Shown: in pieces, positions 1-5,774 of the stretch
How positions within the stretch are numbered: the first letter of the stretch is position 1
Layout of the letters: each line of letters starts with the position of its first letter
Assembly: GCA_015485455.1 (NCBI GenBank)
Contig: WFTN01000120.1
Span: 1-8,643, forward strand
DNA from: Planctomycetota bacterium
GTDB lineage: Bacteria > Planctomycetota > GCA-002687715 > DRQF01
Direction of reading: 5' to 3'
Length of the DNA: 8,643 bases
Notes under the pieces: model-generated
What the model saw: the letters and a program-made list of their open reading frames with translations, nothing else
Databases searched by the model: none
Told to the model about the DNA's origin: nothing
Position numbers and translations under genes: made by a program

Positions 1-391
1 CCAAGGTCAGGGCTGGGGCATCACCACCGACGGAACAGACTTTTTTATGAGCAACGGCTCGGATGAGATATCTGTTCGAGATCCTGAGACCTTTAAGGTT
101 AAGAAGACAATCAAAGTGGTGGATGGTGAACTTTCCATTCACGATCTGAACGAACTCGAGTTCATCGACGGCGAGATCTGGGCCAACATCTGGCAGCAAG
201 ATAGGATTGCACGAATCGACCCGACAACCGGCAAAGTGAATTCCTGGATCGATTTCACGGGCCTTAAAGACAAGCTTGGCAATACCGCGAAGGCTGGCGT
301 CCTCAACGGCATCGCCATTGATCCGGTGACCAAGAACATCTGGATCACCGGCAAGAACTGGGACAAGTTGTTCCACATCGAAGTAGATTAG
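1..391 (+). CDS. Glutaminyl-peptide cyclotransferase, plant/bacterial beta-propeller type (3' part only)
   Basis: The reading frame is open from base 2 at the window edge to TAG at 389-391, giving about 129 C-terminal residues; the start lies upstream of the window. The family (Glu_cyclase_2, papaya-type QC) converts N-terminal glutamine of exported peptides to pyroglutamate and is normally a periplasmic or secreted five-bladed beta-propeller of roughly 250-290 residues, so about half is present. Family hallmarks seen in order are GQGWGITTDG near the edge, MSNGSDEI, DPETFKVKKTI, LNELEFIDGEIWANIW, DRIARIDPTTGKV, VLNGIAIDP and the terminal TGKNWDKLFHIE. The acidic and tryptophan residues in LNELE and NIW and the lysine in TGK are the usual conserved active-site positions (family knowledge from memory). 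The ATG at 47 lies inside the conserved fold and is not the start. lgt follows after 16 bp on the same strand, so an operon of two exported-protein modification enzymes is likely. Identification is secure; physiological substrates are unknown. Confidence 0.93.
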   Translation, partial: QGQGWGITTDGTDFFMSNGSDEISVRDPETFKVKKTIKVVDGELSIHDLNELEFIDGEIWANIWQQDRIARIDPTTGKVNSWIDFTGLKDKLGNTAKAGVLNGIAIDPVTKNIWITGKNWDKLFHIEVD

Positions 392-407
392 GGAACACTG
401 ACCCGTC

Positions 408-1229
408 ATGCACAGCATCTTTGCAGCCATTGATTTCCCAGACATTGATCCGATCATTTTTCAGCTCGGACCATTTGCTCTCCGTTGGTATGCCCTCGGA
501 TACATCGCGGGCATCGTTTTGGGTTGGCGATATATCTATCGTTTGCTTCGCTATGGCCATACAGGAATGGATAGGACTCAAGTCGACGACGTTATTGTCG
601 CCGTTACTTTTGGCATTATCTTGGGCGGTAGGCTAGGCTATGTCTTGTTCTATAAGGCTGGCTATTACTTCGAGAATCCCGAAGCCATTTTCCAGATATG
701 GAAGGGTGGCATGTCATTTCATGGCGGGTTGATCGGGGCCAGTACCGGGGTGATCTACTCAGCATGGAAGAGGAAGCTTCGTATCGCCGCTGTCTTGGAT
801 GTTTGCGCCTGTGCCGCCCCCATCGGGATTGGCTTGGTTCGCATTGCAAACTTCATCAATGGTGAACTCTATGGTCGTCCCACGGATGTGGCCTGGGCTG
901 TCAATTTTCCAGGAACTTTCAGGGCCCGGCATCCCAGTCAGATTTATGAAGCGGCCTCCGAAGGTCTCCTCTTGTTTCTGCTTCTCTTTTTTATGGTTCG
1001 CATTCCTGCCATTCGTAATCGCCCGGGAAGGCTTTCGGGCATCTTCCTCTTGGGATATGGGATGAGTCGATTTTGTGTTGAATTTTTTCGGGAACCCGAT
1101 GCCCACCTTGGCTTCATCTTCAGCTTCCTAACCATGGGGCAAATTCTCTCTACCCCTATGATTCTCTTAGGCGCTTGGCTGTCATGGCGAGGCATCGGTC
1201 CGAAAAAAATCGTGTCCTCAGTTGGCTAG
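408..1229 (+). CDS. lgt: Prolipoprotein diacylglyceryl transferase (Lgt)
   Basis: Lgt moves the diacylglyceryl group of phosphatidylglycerol to the lipobox cysteine of prolipoproteins, the first step of lipoprotein maturation in the inner membrane. The 273-residue length is typical. The N-terminus has the family pattern FPDIDPIIFQLGPFALRWY. HGGLIG carries H105 (counterpart of E. coli H103), and the Lgt signature RIANFINGELYG (145-156) carries R145 and N148 (counterparts of R143 and N146). RHPSQIYEA spans 174-182. The late block GYGMSRFCVEFFREPD (217-231) holds R221 and E225, matching E. coli R239 and E243. Several hydrophobic helices are visible (about 20-40, 62-82, 105-120, 130-150, 186-200, 208-220, 236-260), as expected for a seven-helix protein. 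An in-frame TGA at 399-401 makes ATG 408 the first possible start. The nearest Shine-Dalgarno-like AGGGA (390-394) overlaps the upstream stop codon and is rather far away (13 nt), suggesting translational coupling. No key residue is missing. Confidence 0.98.
   Translation: MHSIFAAIDFPDIDPIIFQLGPFALRWYALGYIAGIVLGWRYIYRLLRYGHTGMDRTQVDDVIVAVTFGIILGGRLGYVLFYKAGYYFENPEAIFQIWKGGMSFHGGLIGASTGVIYSAWKRKLRIAAVLDVCACAAPIGIGLVRIANFINGELYGRPTDVAWAVNFPGTFRARHPSQIYEAASEGLLLFLLLFFMVRIPAIRNRPGRLSGIFLLGYGMSRFCVEFFREPDAHLGFIFSFLTMGQILSTPMILLGAWLSWRGIGPKKIVSSVG
1226..1229. other. Shared CTAG: overlapping stop codons of convergent genes
   Basis: TAG at 1227-1229 on the plus strand ends lgt. The reverse complement of 1226-1228, also TAG, ends the minus-strand heme protein gene. 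The palindromic CTAG thus supplies both stop codons, and the two genes overlap by 4 bp with no intergenic space. I see no hairpin-plus-T-run terminator just inside either gene end, so the transcripts probably overlap tail to tail or end by another mechanism. Confidence 0.9.
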
Positions 1230-4200
1230 AATACGACCCCCACTACTGAATTGGTCTTTAGGGATGATGTGGTGAGGGGACGGGCAATGACAGCCTGCCC
1301 AGCGATTTCAACCGTTGGATACCAGGGCGGAAGGAAAATGTCGAACTGAGCCTCTCCGCTGCCATCGGCTATGGCAGAACCAACGACCTCGATGGGAAGA
1401 ACCAAGTCAAGGACGAGATTCCCCAGAATCGGCACAGTTGGGCCCGTTCCGATACCAGCCGTGCTGGTGAGAAAATAGACAGTCTCTCCCGGCGCTGCCC
1501 CTCTTACTGTTGTGCTGACGACCGTCCCTCTTTCCAGGGGATCTCGTTCAAGGATGAGCTCCCGAGGGGTTATTTCAATCTGTTGGCGGGCGATATTGCC
1601 CGCCGTGTCAGCGACAGAGACCTGAATCCGATGAAGCAAGCCGACGGCTAAGGGGGGCAAAGACAAATTGATGACTTGTCCATCGGAGAGGGTGGTTGTC
1701 GAAGCTAAGTTTCCAGAGGAAGGACCACCGTCTGCGGTGACAGTGACTACCAAGGAATTGGGATCGAGGTCTGAATGAACGTCCAATGCCGATATCGACA
1801 AGGATCCAATCTCCAAAGGTAACCGTTGCGAGCCTTCGCCACCGTTGAGGCGAACGGCCAACGTTGGTTTCATGAGGTCATCGTGAACGTTGCCAACTGC
1901 CGTGGCGCTTGGTGTGTTGTTGGTGAGACACCCCAAGTCAATCCACTGGCCGATAGTGCGCTTTTCGGCAAAAGTCAAAGGTGGGACGCCAGAGTTTGGC
2001 GGTGGCATGGAATCTCCAATGTAATCGACGTCATCGCTTCGATCGCTGTTACTCCGGCCATCAAGCCTTTGGCCGAATACTTTCCATGCGAGAAGACTCT
2101 GGCTGGCAGATAGCTTGCGGACCCATCTTGTTGCTTGATGACCACCAAAAAGCGTGGGGTCGTCGAATGCTAAGGCATCTGCTGCATCATCCCCTTGCAG
2201 GTCTAGGTTTGCGGCCGGGTTTTGATCTCCGTGACAGCTGATGCATTTGGCCTGAAAAATTGGACGCACATCCCGATGATATTCTACAACGCGCACTTTC
2301 TCTGGCATGATGGTGACTGTTGAGTTGCCACTGGAGTCTTTGTCTATCATCGGTGTTTGAAGTGCGAAGTCTTCGATTTGATAGTTGGGGTTGGCGGCGT
2401 CCGTGAGTGCGAAAGGCAAAGGATCTTTGTCGGTGGAGTGGGCGTGACAACCTCCACAGTTGATCTTGCGTTCTCCCGGGCGGGAGGAGTGCCAAGTCAT
2501 TTCGCTGCTGAGCGTCAAGCCGTTCTGATCGAGAATTCGGTGATGGTAAGGTGTCAAGGCTGGGATGCGGACTTCGTAGGAGGTGTCCGGGTTCCCTTGA
2601 GGGTCGAGAATTTCTTGCCCTTGGCTGTCGAATTTCCGCAACGGGATTTCCCCCAGAATCCCCCAAACTTGGCGCCCATTGGTGTGAGAACGAAAACCAA
2701 GATCGCAGCACATGCCGGGGATGTAGCGTAAATCTTGGGTTGTCATATCGACGACGATTTGGGCGGCGTGAATGTCTGCGTTGTTGAAGGGTTTGGTGTC
2801 TTGACCAACCGTGAAGCGAGCTGTTTGCTGGCGAAAGTTGTTGACTAAGTTGACGTCCCAGTCATCGTTGAAAGTAATGGGCCACTCTGATTCACGGTTG
2901 TAGACGGAAGATGTGCCAGTGGTGGCAAAGCAACTATTCGCTGGTAGGACGGAGGGGATTTCACTGCCGTCGTTGGGGCTCCCCATGCGGATGGGTGGTT
3001 GGGGGATTCCGTGGACTGCAGCGTAGGGCACTTCGGGGCGAGGATACATATATTGCCATGCAGGGTCTTCTAAGAGGATAATCATGTCATCTCTTTGAGC
3101 AAGATTGCCCCCGGGGGCCAGGACGATTTTCATATGGGGCTCTTCAGGAGTGGGGCGGTTGAGAGCATTGACGTTTCCGTTGCTCCAGACCATGAGCATG
3201 TCACCGTTGGGAGCCGCCGAGGGCATTGTGCTTTTTCCGGCGCGGGTCCCATCCGGGAGGATCACGGAAGACTTGTCGTAGGAAAGTGAAGGTGTCGTGG
3301 GCTGAAGCGACCATGGGGTTGCTAATGTTTGGCCTACTCGAGGAAAATGGTCTGTCACCCCGTTGATTTGGTAGCTTGCCGTTGACGAGGATAAGGGGCC
3401 AAAGACTTGGCCACTACTATGTCCTGGATCAACAGGGAAACGTACCAAAGTACCGTGGCCGAAGTTGTTGAAGTGGTAGTAGACGGTGGTCACGATATCA
3501 CCGCCAGAGAGTTGGGTGGCAAAGTGCCAACTTGTACCCCGGGCGTGATCGCCAGCGAAAATGGTAGCGTCTGACAAATCTTGGTTGGCAACCATGAGAA
3601 TGTGATTGCCGCCGAAACGACTACGATTTCCCGCTGGATGGAAATGAGTCCAGACGATACGCCCATCTGCCAATATGAAAGGATGTTGGCATGTTCCTTG
3701 GGTAAATCGTTCCATGAGTTCTAAATTGGATCCATCAGCGTCCATGCGCCAGAATTTCATGGCGGGTAGCCCCTTTCCGACGCTGTTCACACTCGAGATG
3801 GTGGCTTCGCGGTTGGACAGGAAAAGGATACGGCCATCCGGTAAGGGCGTTGGTGCTACATCAAACTGGGCGTATTGGGCATCAATACCGTGAGTCGTGT
3901 CCGTCCAAAGCGGTTCCACCCCAAAAGTGACCTGGGTTGCTTGGAGCGTTCGCAGATTGAGGCGCCAAATGTGGGCGGGACTGCGGCTTACCCCGCGTTG
4001 GGTATTGATGTCCTGAGGATCGACAAAGACGGTGAACCACACGGTTCCACCATCGAAGGAAAGAACAGGATCAGCGCAGGCACCTAAGGGGCCTGGATCG
4101 AACAGAACTTGAACACTTCCATTAGGATTGAGGCGGATGAGTTGGGTACCACGACCGATGTAGAGCGAGAAATTGGCCGTGTCCGGAAACACGTTGCGGC

Positions 4201-4348
4201 CGGTGTTGTTTGCTGTTGGCATCCGGCAAGCAATGATGGGATAGTTGATACCAGCTTGGGCTGGCGTCAATTGAGGGGGTCCGTTTTGGGCCAAGAGGAC
4301 AACGGGAAGGACGTAGAGAACGAGGGCCCAGAAGAATTGGCGAATCAT
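1226..4348 (-). CDS. Exported HzsA-related diheme c-type cytochrome with beta-propeller and C-terminal beta-rich extension
   Basis: 1040 residues from ATG 4348. This start gives a clean signal peptide (MIRQFFWALVLYVLPVVLLAQ, 1-21) and an AGGT 8 nt upstream; the frame extends to a TTG at 4396, but those 16 extra residues are polar and would bury the signal peptide. Residues about 35-400 hold PD40/WD40-like propeller motifs (APTPLPDGRILFLSNRE, FWRMDADGSN, FILADGRIVWTHF). A middle region (about 480-625) precedes the first heme c motif CGGCH (631-635). A planctomycete-type cytochrome c module follows, with DVRPIFQAKCISCHG (heme motif 702-706), distal-ligand candidate SMPPP (M781) and EKRTIGQWIDLGC. 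Residues about 834-929 look Ig-like, and 930-1040 form another beta-rich secretion-type tail. The order propeller, heme, cytochrome c resembles the hydrazine synthase alpha subunit and proteins annotated HzsA-related. No beta/gamma subunit gene is present and hydrazine synthesis is not implied. Export with covalent heme attachment is inferred; substrate and redox partner are unknown. Confidence 0.85.
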   Translation of the reverse strand: MIRQFFWALVLYVLPVVLLAQNGPPQLTPAQAGINYPIIACRMPTANNTGRNVFPDTANFSLYIGRGTQLIRLNPNGSVQVLFDPGPLGACADPVLSFDGGTVWFTVFVDPQDINTQRGVSRSPAHIWRLNLRTLQATQVTFGVEPLWTDTTHGIDAQYAQFDVAPTPLPDGRILFLSNREATISSVNSVGKGLPAMKFWRMDADGSNLELMERFTQGTCQHPFILADGRIVWTHFHPAGNRSRFGGNHILMVANQDLSDATIFAGDHARGTSWHFATQLSGGDIVTTVYYHFNNFGHGTLVRFPVDPGHSSGQVFGPLSSSTASYQINGVTDHFPRVGQTLATPWSLQPTTPSLSYDKSSVILPDGTRAGKSTMPSAAPNGDMLMVWSNGNVNALNRPTPEEPHMKIVLAPGGNLAQRDDMIILLEDPAWQYMYPRPEVPYAAVHGIPQPPIRMGSPNDGSEIPSVLPANSCFATTGTSSVYNRESEWPITFNDDWDVNLVNNFRQQTARFTVGQDTKPFNNADIHAAQIVVDMTTQDLRYIPGMCCDLGFRSHTNGRQVWGILGEIPLRKFDSQGQEILDPQGNPDTSYEVRIPALTPYHHRILDQNGLTLSSEMTWHSSRPGERKINCGGCHAHSTDKDPLPFALTDAANPNYQIEDFALQTPMIDKDSSGNSTVTIMPEKVRVVEYHRDVRPIFQAKCISCHGDQNPAANLDLQGDDAADALAFDDPTLFGGHQATRWVRKLSASQSLLAWKVFGQRLDGRSNSDRSDDVDYIGDSMPPPNSGVPPLTFAEKRTIGQWIDLGCLTNNTPSATAVGNVHDDLMKPTLAVRLNGGEGSQRLPLEIGSLSISALDVHSDLDPNSLVVTVTADGGPSSGNLASTTTLSDGQVINLSLPPLAVGLLHRIQVSVADTAGNIARQQIEITPRELILERDPLERGTVVSTTVRGAAPGETVYFLTSTAGIGTGPTVPILGNLVLDLVLPIEVVGSAIADGSGEAQFDIFLPPWYPTVEIAGQAVIARPLTTSSLKTNSVVGVVF

Positions 4349-4356
4349 GGGTTTTG

Positions 4357-4360
4357 ACCT
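4357..4360 (-). promoter_or_regulatory. Ribosome binding site deciding the ATG 4348 start
   Basis: On the minus strand AGGT lies 8 nt upstream of ATG 4348. This partial Shine-Dalgarno at good spacing, together with the signal peptide that begins at this ATG, favours it over the upstream TTG at 4396. It lies 1 nt beyond the end of the downstream hairpin described at 4362-4419. Confidence 0.5.
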
Positions 4361-4361
4361 G

Positions 4362-4419
4362 TAAGTTGGGGCGCGATCAAAACGGGCGCTCCCCAACCTT
4401 AGACCATTCTCTAAGTTGG
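4362..4419 (-). promoter_or_regulatory. Leader with two mutually exclusive hairpins upstream of the diheme gene
   Basis: Read on the minus strand there are three related blocks: CCAACTTAGA (4410-4419), TCTAAGGTTGGGG (4391-4403) and CCCCAACTTA (4362-4371). The middle block pairs with the first (10 bp, one bulged G, loop GAATGG) or with the third (10 bp with one bulged G, then after a two-base bulge CGC with GCG across an 11-nt loop). Both cannot form at once. The downstream alternative ends one base before the AGGT ribosome binding site. Such geometry is compatible with a translational or attenuation switch, an upstream protein-binding repeat, or chance. The pairing is seen in the sequence; the function is inference and the transcription start is unknown. 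Confidence 0.4.
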
Positions 4420-4524
4420 AGCAACACGTAATAGTACCTCGGTTTTCTGGTGGTGGTCGCGTTCTTGTTGCTTAGATTCTGACTTCTTGATGGGCGCGAC
4501 ATTTACCCGAATCATTCGTGGTCT

Positions 4525-4544
4525 CGCGGCCACCCCTGGCCGTG
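4525..4544. repeat. Short inverted repeat, stem-loop
   Basis: CGCGGCCA (4525-4532) pairs with TGGCCGTG (4537-4544) around a CCCC loop, 8 pairs including one G-T wobble. A loosely T-rich stretch follows on the plus strand, but no plus-strand gene ends upstream within at least 3 kb, so a gene terminator role is unlikely. It may be a leader structure or a protein site, or incidental. Confidence 0.35.
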
Positions 4545-4558
4545 TTGTGTTTTGAGCG

Positions 4559-4572
4559 AATTCTTAAGAATT
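4559..4572. repeat. 14-bp perfect palindrome, possible operator
   Basis: AATTCTTAAGAATT is its own reverse complement. It lies about 110 bp upstream of the plus-strand start and 211 bp upstream of the minus-strand start, in a divergent promoter region, where a dimeric regulator could act on either or both genes. No regulator gene is in the window and no second copy was noticed. The palindrome is certain; its role is inferred. Confidence 0.45.
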
Positions 4573-4671
4573 GTTGTTCTGAGCTTTCTTTGCGGGTCTT
4601 TTCCTTGAGAAGTGGTTTATTCATGACACTTGGCTCGACGTTGTGAATAATGGGGGCTATGGTCATGGACC

Positions 4672-4676
4672 AGGAG
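4672..4676 (+). promoter_or_regulatory. Shine-Dalgarno AGGAG that fixes the start at 4683
   Basis: AGGAG ends 6 nt before ATG 4683, ideal spacing. In-frame ATGs at 4650, 4659, 4665 and 4680 also exist. Those at 4650-4665 lie upstream of this site and would add acidic or polar residues before the signal peptide; 4680 is only 3 nt from it. Confidence 0.7.
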
Positions 4677-4682
4677 AAAATG

Positions 4683-5684
4683 ATGAATAGATCAATTGTT
4701 GCTGTCCTACTGCTACTTCTCTTTGCCACATCGGCGGAGGCCCAAAAAGCGAAGGAGAGGGCAGAAGAGAAAAAATGGGATAAGAAGAACAATGCCCAGT
4801 TCGTAGTGGACGACGAGACCCGCGCATGGAACCGCGACTTGAAGGTGCCCAAGGCTGTTCATGTTCGGACCAATAACTTCTTCTTACACTTCGATATTCC
4901 GAAAGTAAAAGTTGGGCAGCGCATCTTCAAACGAAAGGATGCGGCCTTGCTTTATAGCCGCAGACTGGAAGAACTTCTGCGCGACTGGGAAGCAATTTTT
5001 GGTGAACCCTATCAGTACCCCCAATCTGGGCATTTCACCGTTTGGATGCTCGCCAAAGAAAGAGATAGCCAGCGCGTTCGGGCCACCCTTTCCAGCGGCG
5101 GGGATAAACTGTTTTCTTCTACAGACCCGCACTACATTATTGGCATGGATAAGAAGGCGCTGAATAATGATGATGCCCTTCACGCCAATGTCTATCACCA
5201 TGTCTCCCACCTCATTACCCAACAGGGATTCAACTACGGCAAAGGCGAGCCTGCAGGATGGTTTACCGCCGGTGTGGCCCACTGGCTTGAGATTCAGAAG
5301 TTTGGCGAAACACGTAACTTCACCAGCGGAGAGGTCGCCACCAAGAAGGACCGTTGGCAAATGGGAAAATGGCCGAAGAAAGTCTATGCCATGGCGCGCA
5401 AAGGCAAAGCCCCCAAGCTCACCACCTTTGGCAACCGTAGCGTCAAGAAACTGAATCCAATGTTGTCAGCTTTTTCATGGTCCATGGTCGATTTTATTAT
5501 TGTTACCCATCCGAAGAAGAGACATGACTTCGCAAACGATTTGGCCGCCGGAAAGAGTACGCCTGATACCATGCGTGAATTGCTTGGTTGGTCTTTGCCA
5601 CGGTTCCACGAGGAGTGGACGAAGTACTGCATCAAGAATCAAGGTAAGTCTGGGATGAAACCTCCCAAGAAAAGGCGCCGCTGA
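4683..5684 (+). CDS. Exported DUF1570/gluzincin-like protein with degenerate HExxH motif (probable pseudo-peptidase)
   Basis: 333 residues from ATG 4683, chosen for the AGGAG at 4672-4676 and because it places a signal peptide at the very N-terminus (basic start, LLLLLFATS core, cleavage likely after AEA or AQ, about residue 19-21). A charged lysine-rich stretch follows (21-38). The pattern resembles DUF1570 or MA-type metallopeptidase-like proteins: beta-rich N-terminal half including FTVWMLAKERD, then a helix where HExxH is expected, then WFTAGVAHWLE, where active relatives have W-x-x-E-G-x-A. Here the motif is HHVSH (172-176, bases 5196-5210): the two metal-binding histidines remain but the catalytic Glu is His, and the downstream Glu is Ala196. 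A hydrolytic role is therefore doubtful; a binding or scaffold role is inference. The C-terminus is strongly basic (KPPKKRRR). It is divergent from the diheme gene and ends 26 bp before a terminator hairpin. Family assignment is moderate, from motif layout only. Confidence 0.75.
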   Translation: MNRSIVAVLLLLLFATSAEAQKAKERAEEKKWDKKNNAQFVVDDETRAWNRDLKVPKAVHVRTNNFFLHFDIPKVKVGQRIFKRKDAALLYSRRLEELLRDWEAIFGEPYQYPQSGHFTVWMLAKERDSQRVRATLSSGGDKLFSSTDPHYIIGMDKKALNNDDALHANVYHHVSHLITQQGFNYGKGEPAGWFTAGVAHWLEIQKFGETRNFTSGEVATKKDRWQMGKWPKKVYAMARKGKAPKLTTFGNRSVKKLNPMLSAFSWSMVDFIIVTHPKKRHDFANDLAAGKSTPDTMRELLGWSLPRFHEEWTKYCIKNQGKSGMKPPKKRRR

Positions 5685-5710
5685 GAAGCGCATTTATTTT
5701 GTGTACCATA

Positions 5711-5751
5711 AAGAGAAGCGCCAGGACGTGGTGGGTCCTGGCGCTTCTTTT
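5711..5751. terminator. Intrinsic terminator, probably bidirectional, between convergent genes
   Basis: AGAAGCGCCAGGAC (5714-5727) pairs perfectly over 14 bp with 5735-5748 around a 7-nt loop. A wobble and two A-T pairs extend the stem to 5711-5751. On the plus strand the stem runs into TTTT (5748-5751), a short but usable U-tract for the peptidase-like gene that ends at 5684. On the minus strand the stem is followed by TCTCTTT-like sequence, a weaker U-tract for the tricorn-like gene that ends at 5775. The 90-bp convergent gap holds nothing else. Confidence 0.88.
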
Positions 5752-5774
5752 GGTCTATGCCGGTGAACTTTTTT

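Larger units (their letters stand above)
4349..4682. other. Divergent intergenic region, 334 bp
   Basis: This region separates the diheme gene (minus) from the peptidase-like gene (plus), so both promoters must lie here or in overlapping sequence. It contains the leader hairpins (4362-4419), a stem-loop (4525-4544), a 14-bp palindrome (4559-4572) and the plus-strand ribosome binding site (4672-4676). I found no convincing -35/-10 pair with 16-18 bp spacing on either strand. AATAAT at 4646-4651 resembles a -10 element but has no well-placed partner. No credible small gene is seen. Confidence 0.6.

Noticed and set aside
47..49. ATG 47 as the start of the glutaminyl cyclase
   Set aside because: Conserved family sequence (GQGWGITTDG) is encoded before it, in frame from base 2.
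2187..2711. 174-codon minus-strand open frame
   Set aside because: It overlaps the diheme gene in another frame across both heme motifs; its Arg/Ser/Pro-rich composition is typical of an out-of-frame shadow.
4349..4396. TTG at 4396 as the start of the diheme protein
   Set aside because: It adds 16 polar residues before an obvious signal peptide, lies inside the leader hairpins, and ATG 4348 has its own ribosome binding site.
1226..4396. Hydrazine synthase and anammox metabolism
   Set aside because: Only an alpha-like protein is present, without recognisable beta/gamma subunit genes or hydrazine dehydrogenase, and the tyrosine heme ligand position is Thr.
4525..4550. Stem-loop plus T-rich sequence as a terminator
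   Set aside because: No gene on the plus strand ends upstream within about 3 kb and the T-run is interrupted.
4605..4651. TTGAGA (4605) and AATAAT (4646) as a sigma-70 promoter
   Set aside because: The gap of 35 bp is far from 17; TTGGCT (4630) is only 10 bp from AATAAT. Neither pair is acceptable.
4472..4852. 126-codon minus-strand open frame crossing the intergenic region
   Set aside because: It runs antisense into the signal-peptide region of the peptidase-like gene, and I recognise no family resemblance in it.
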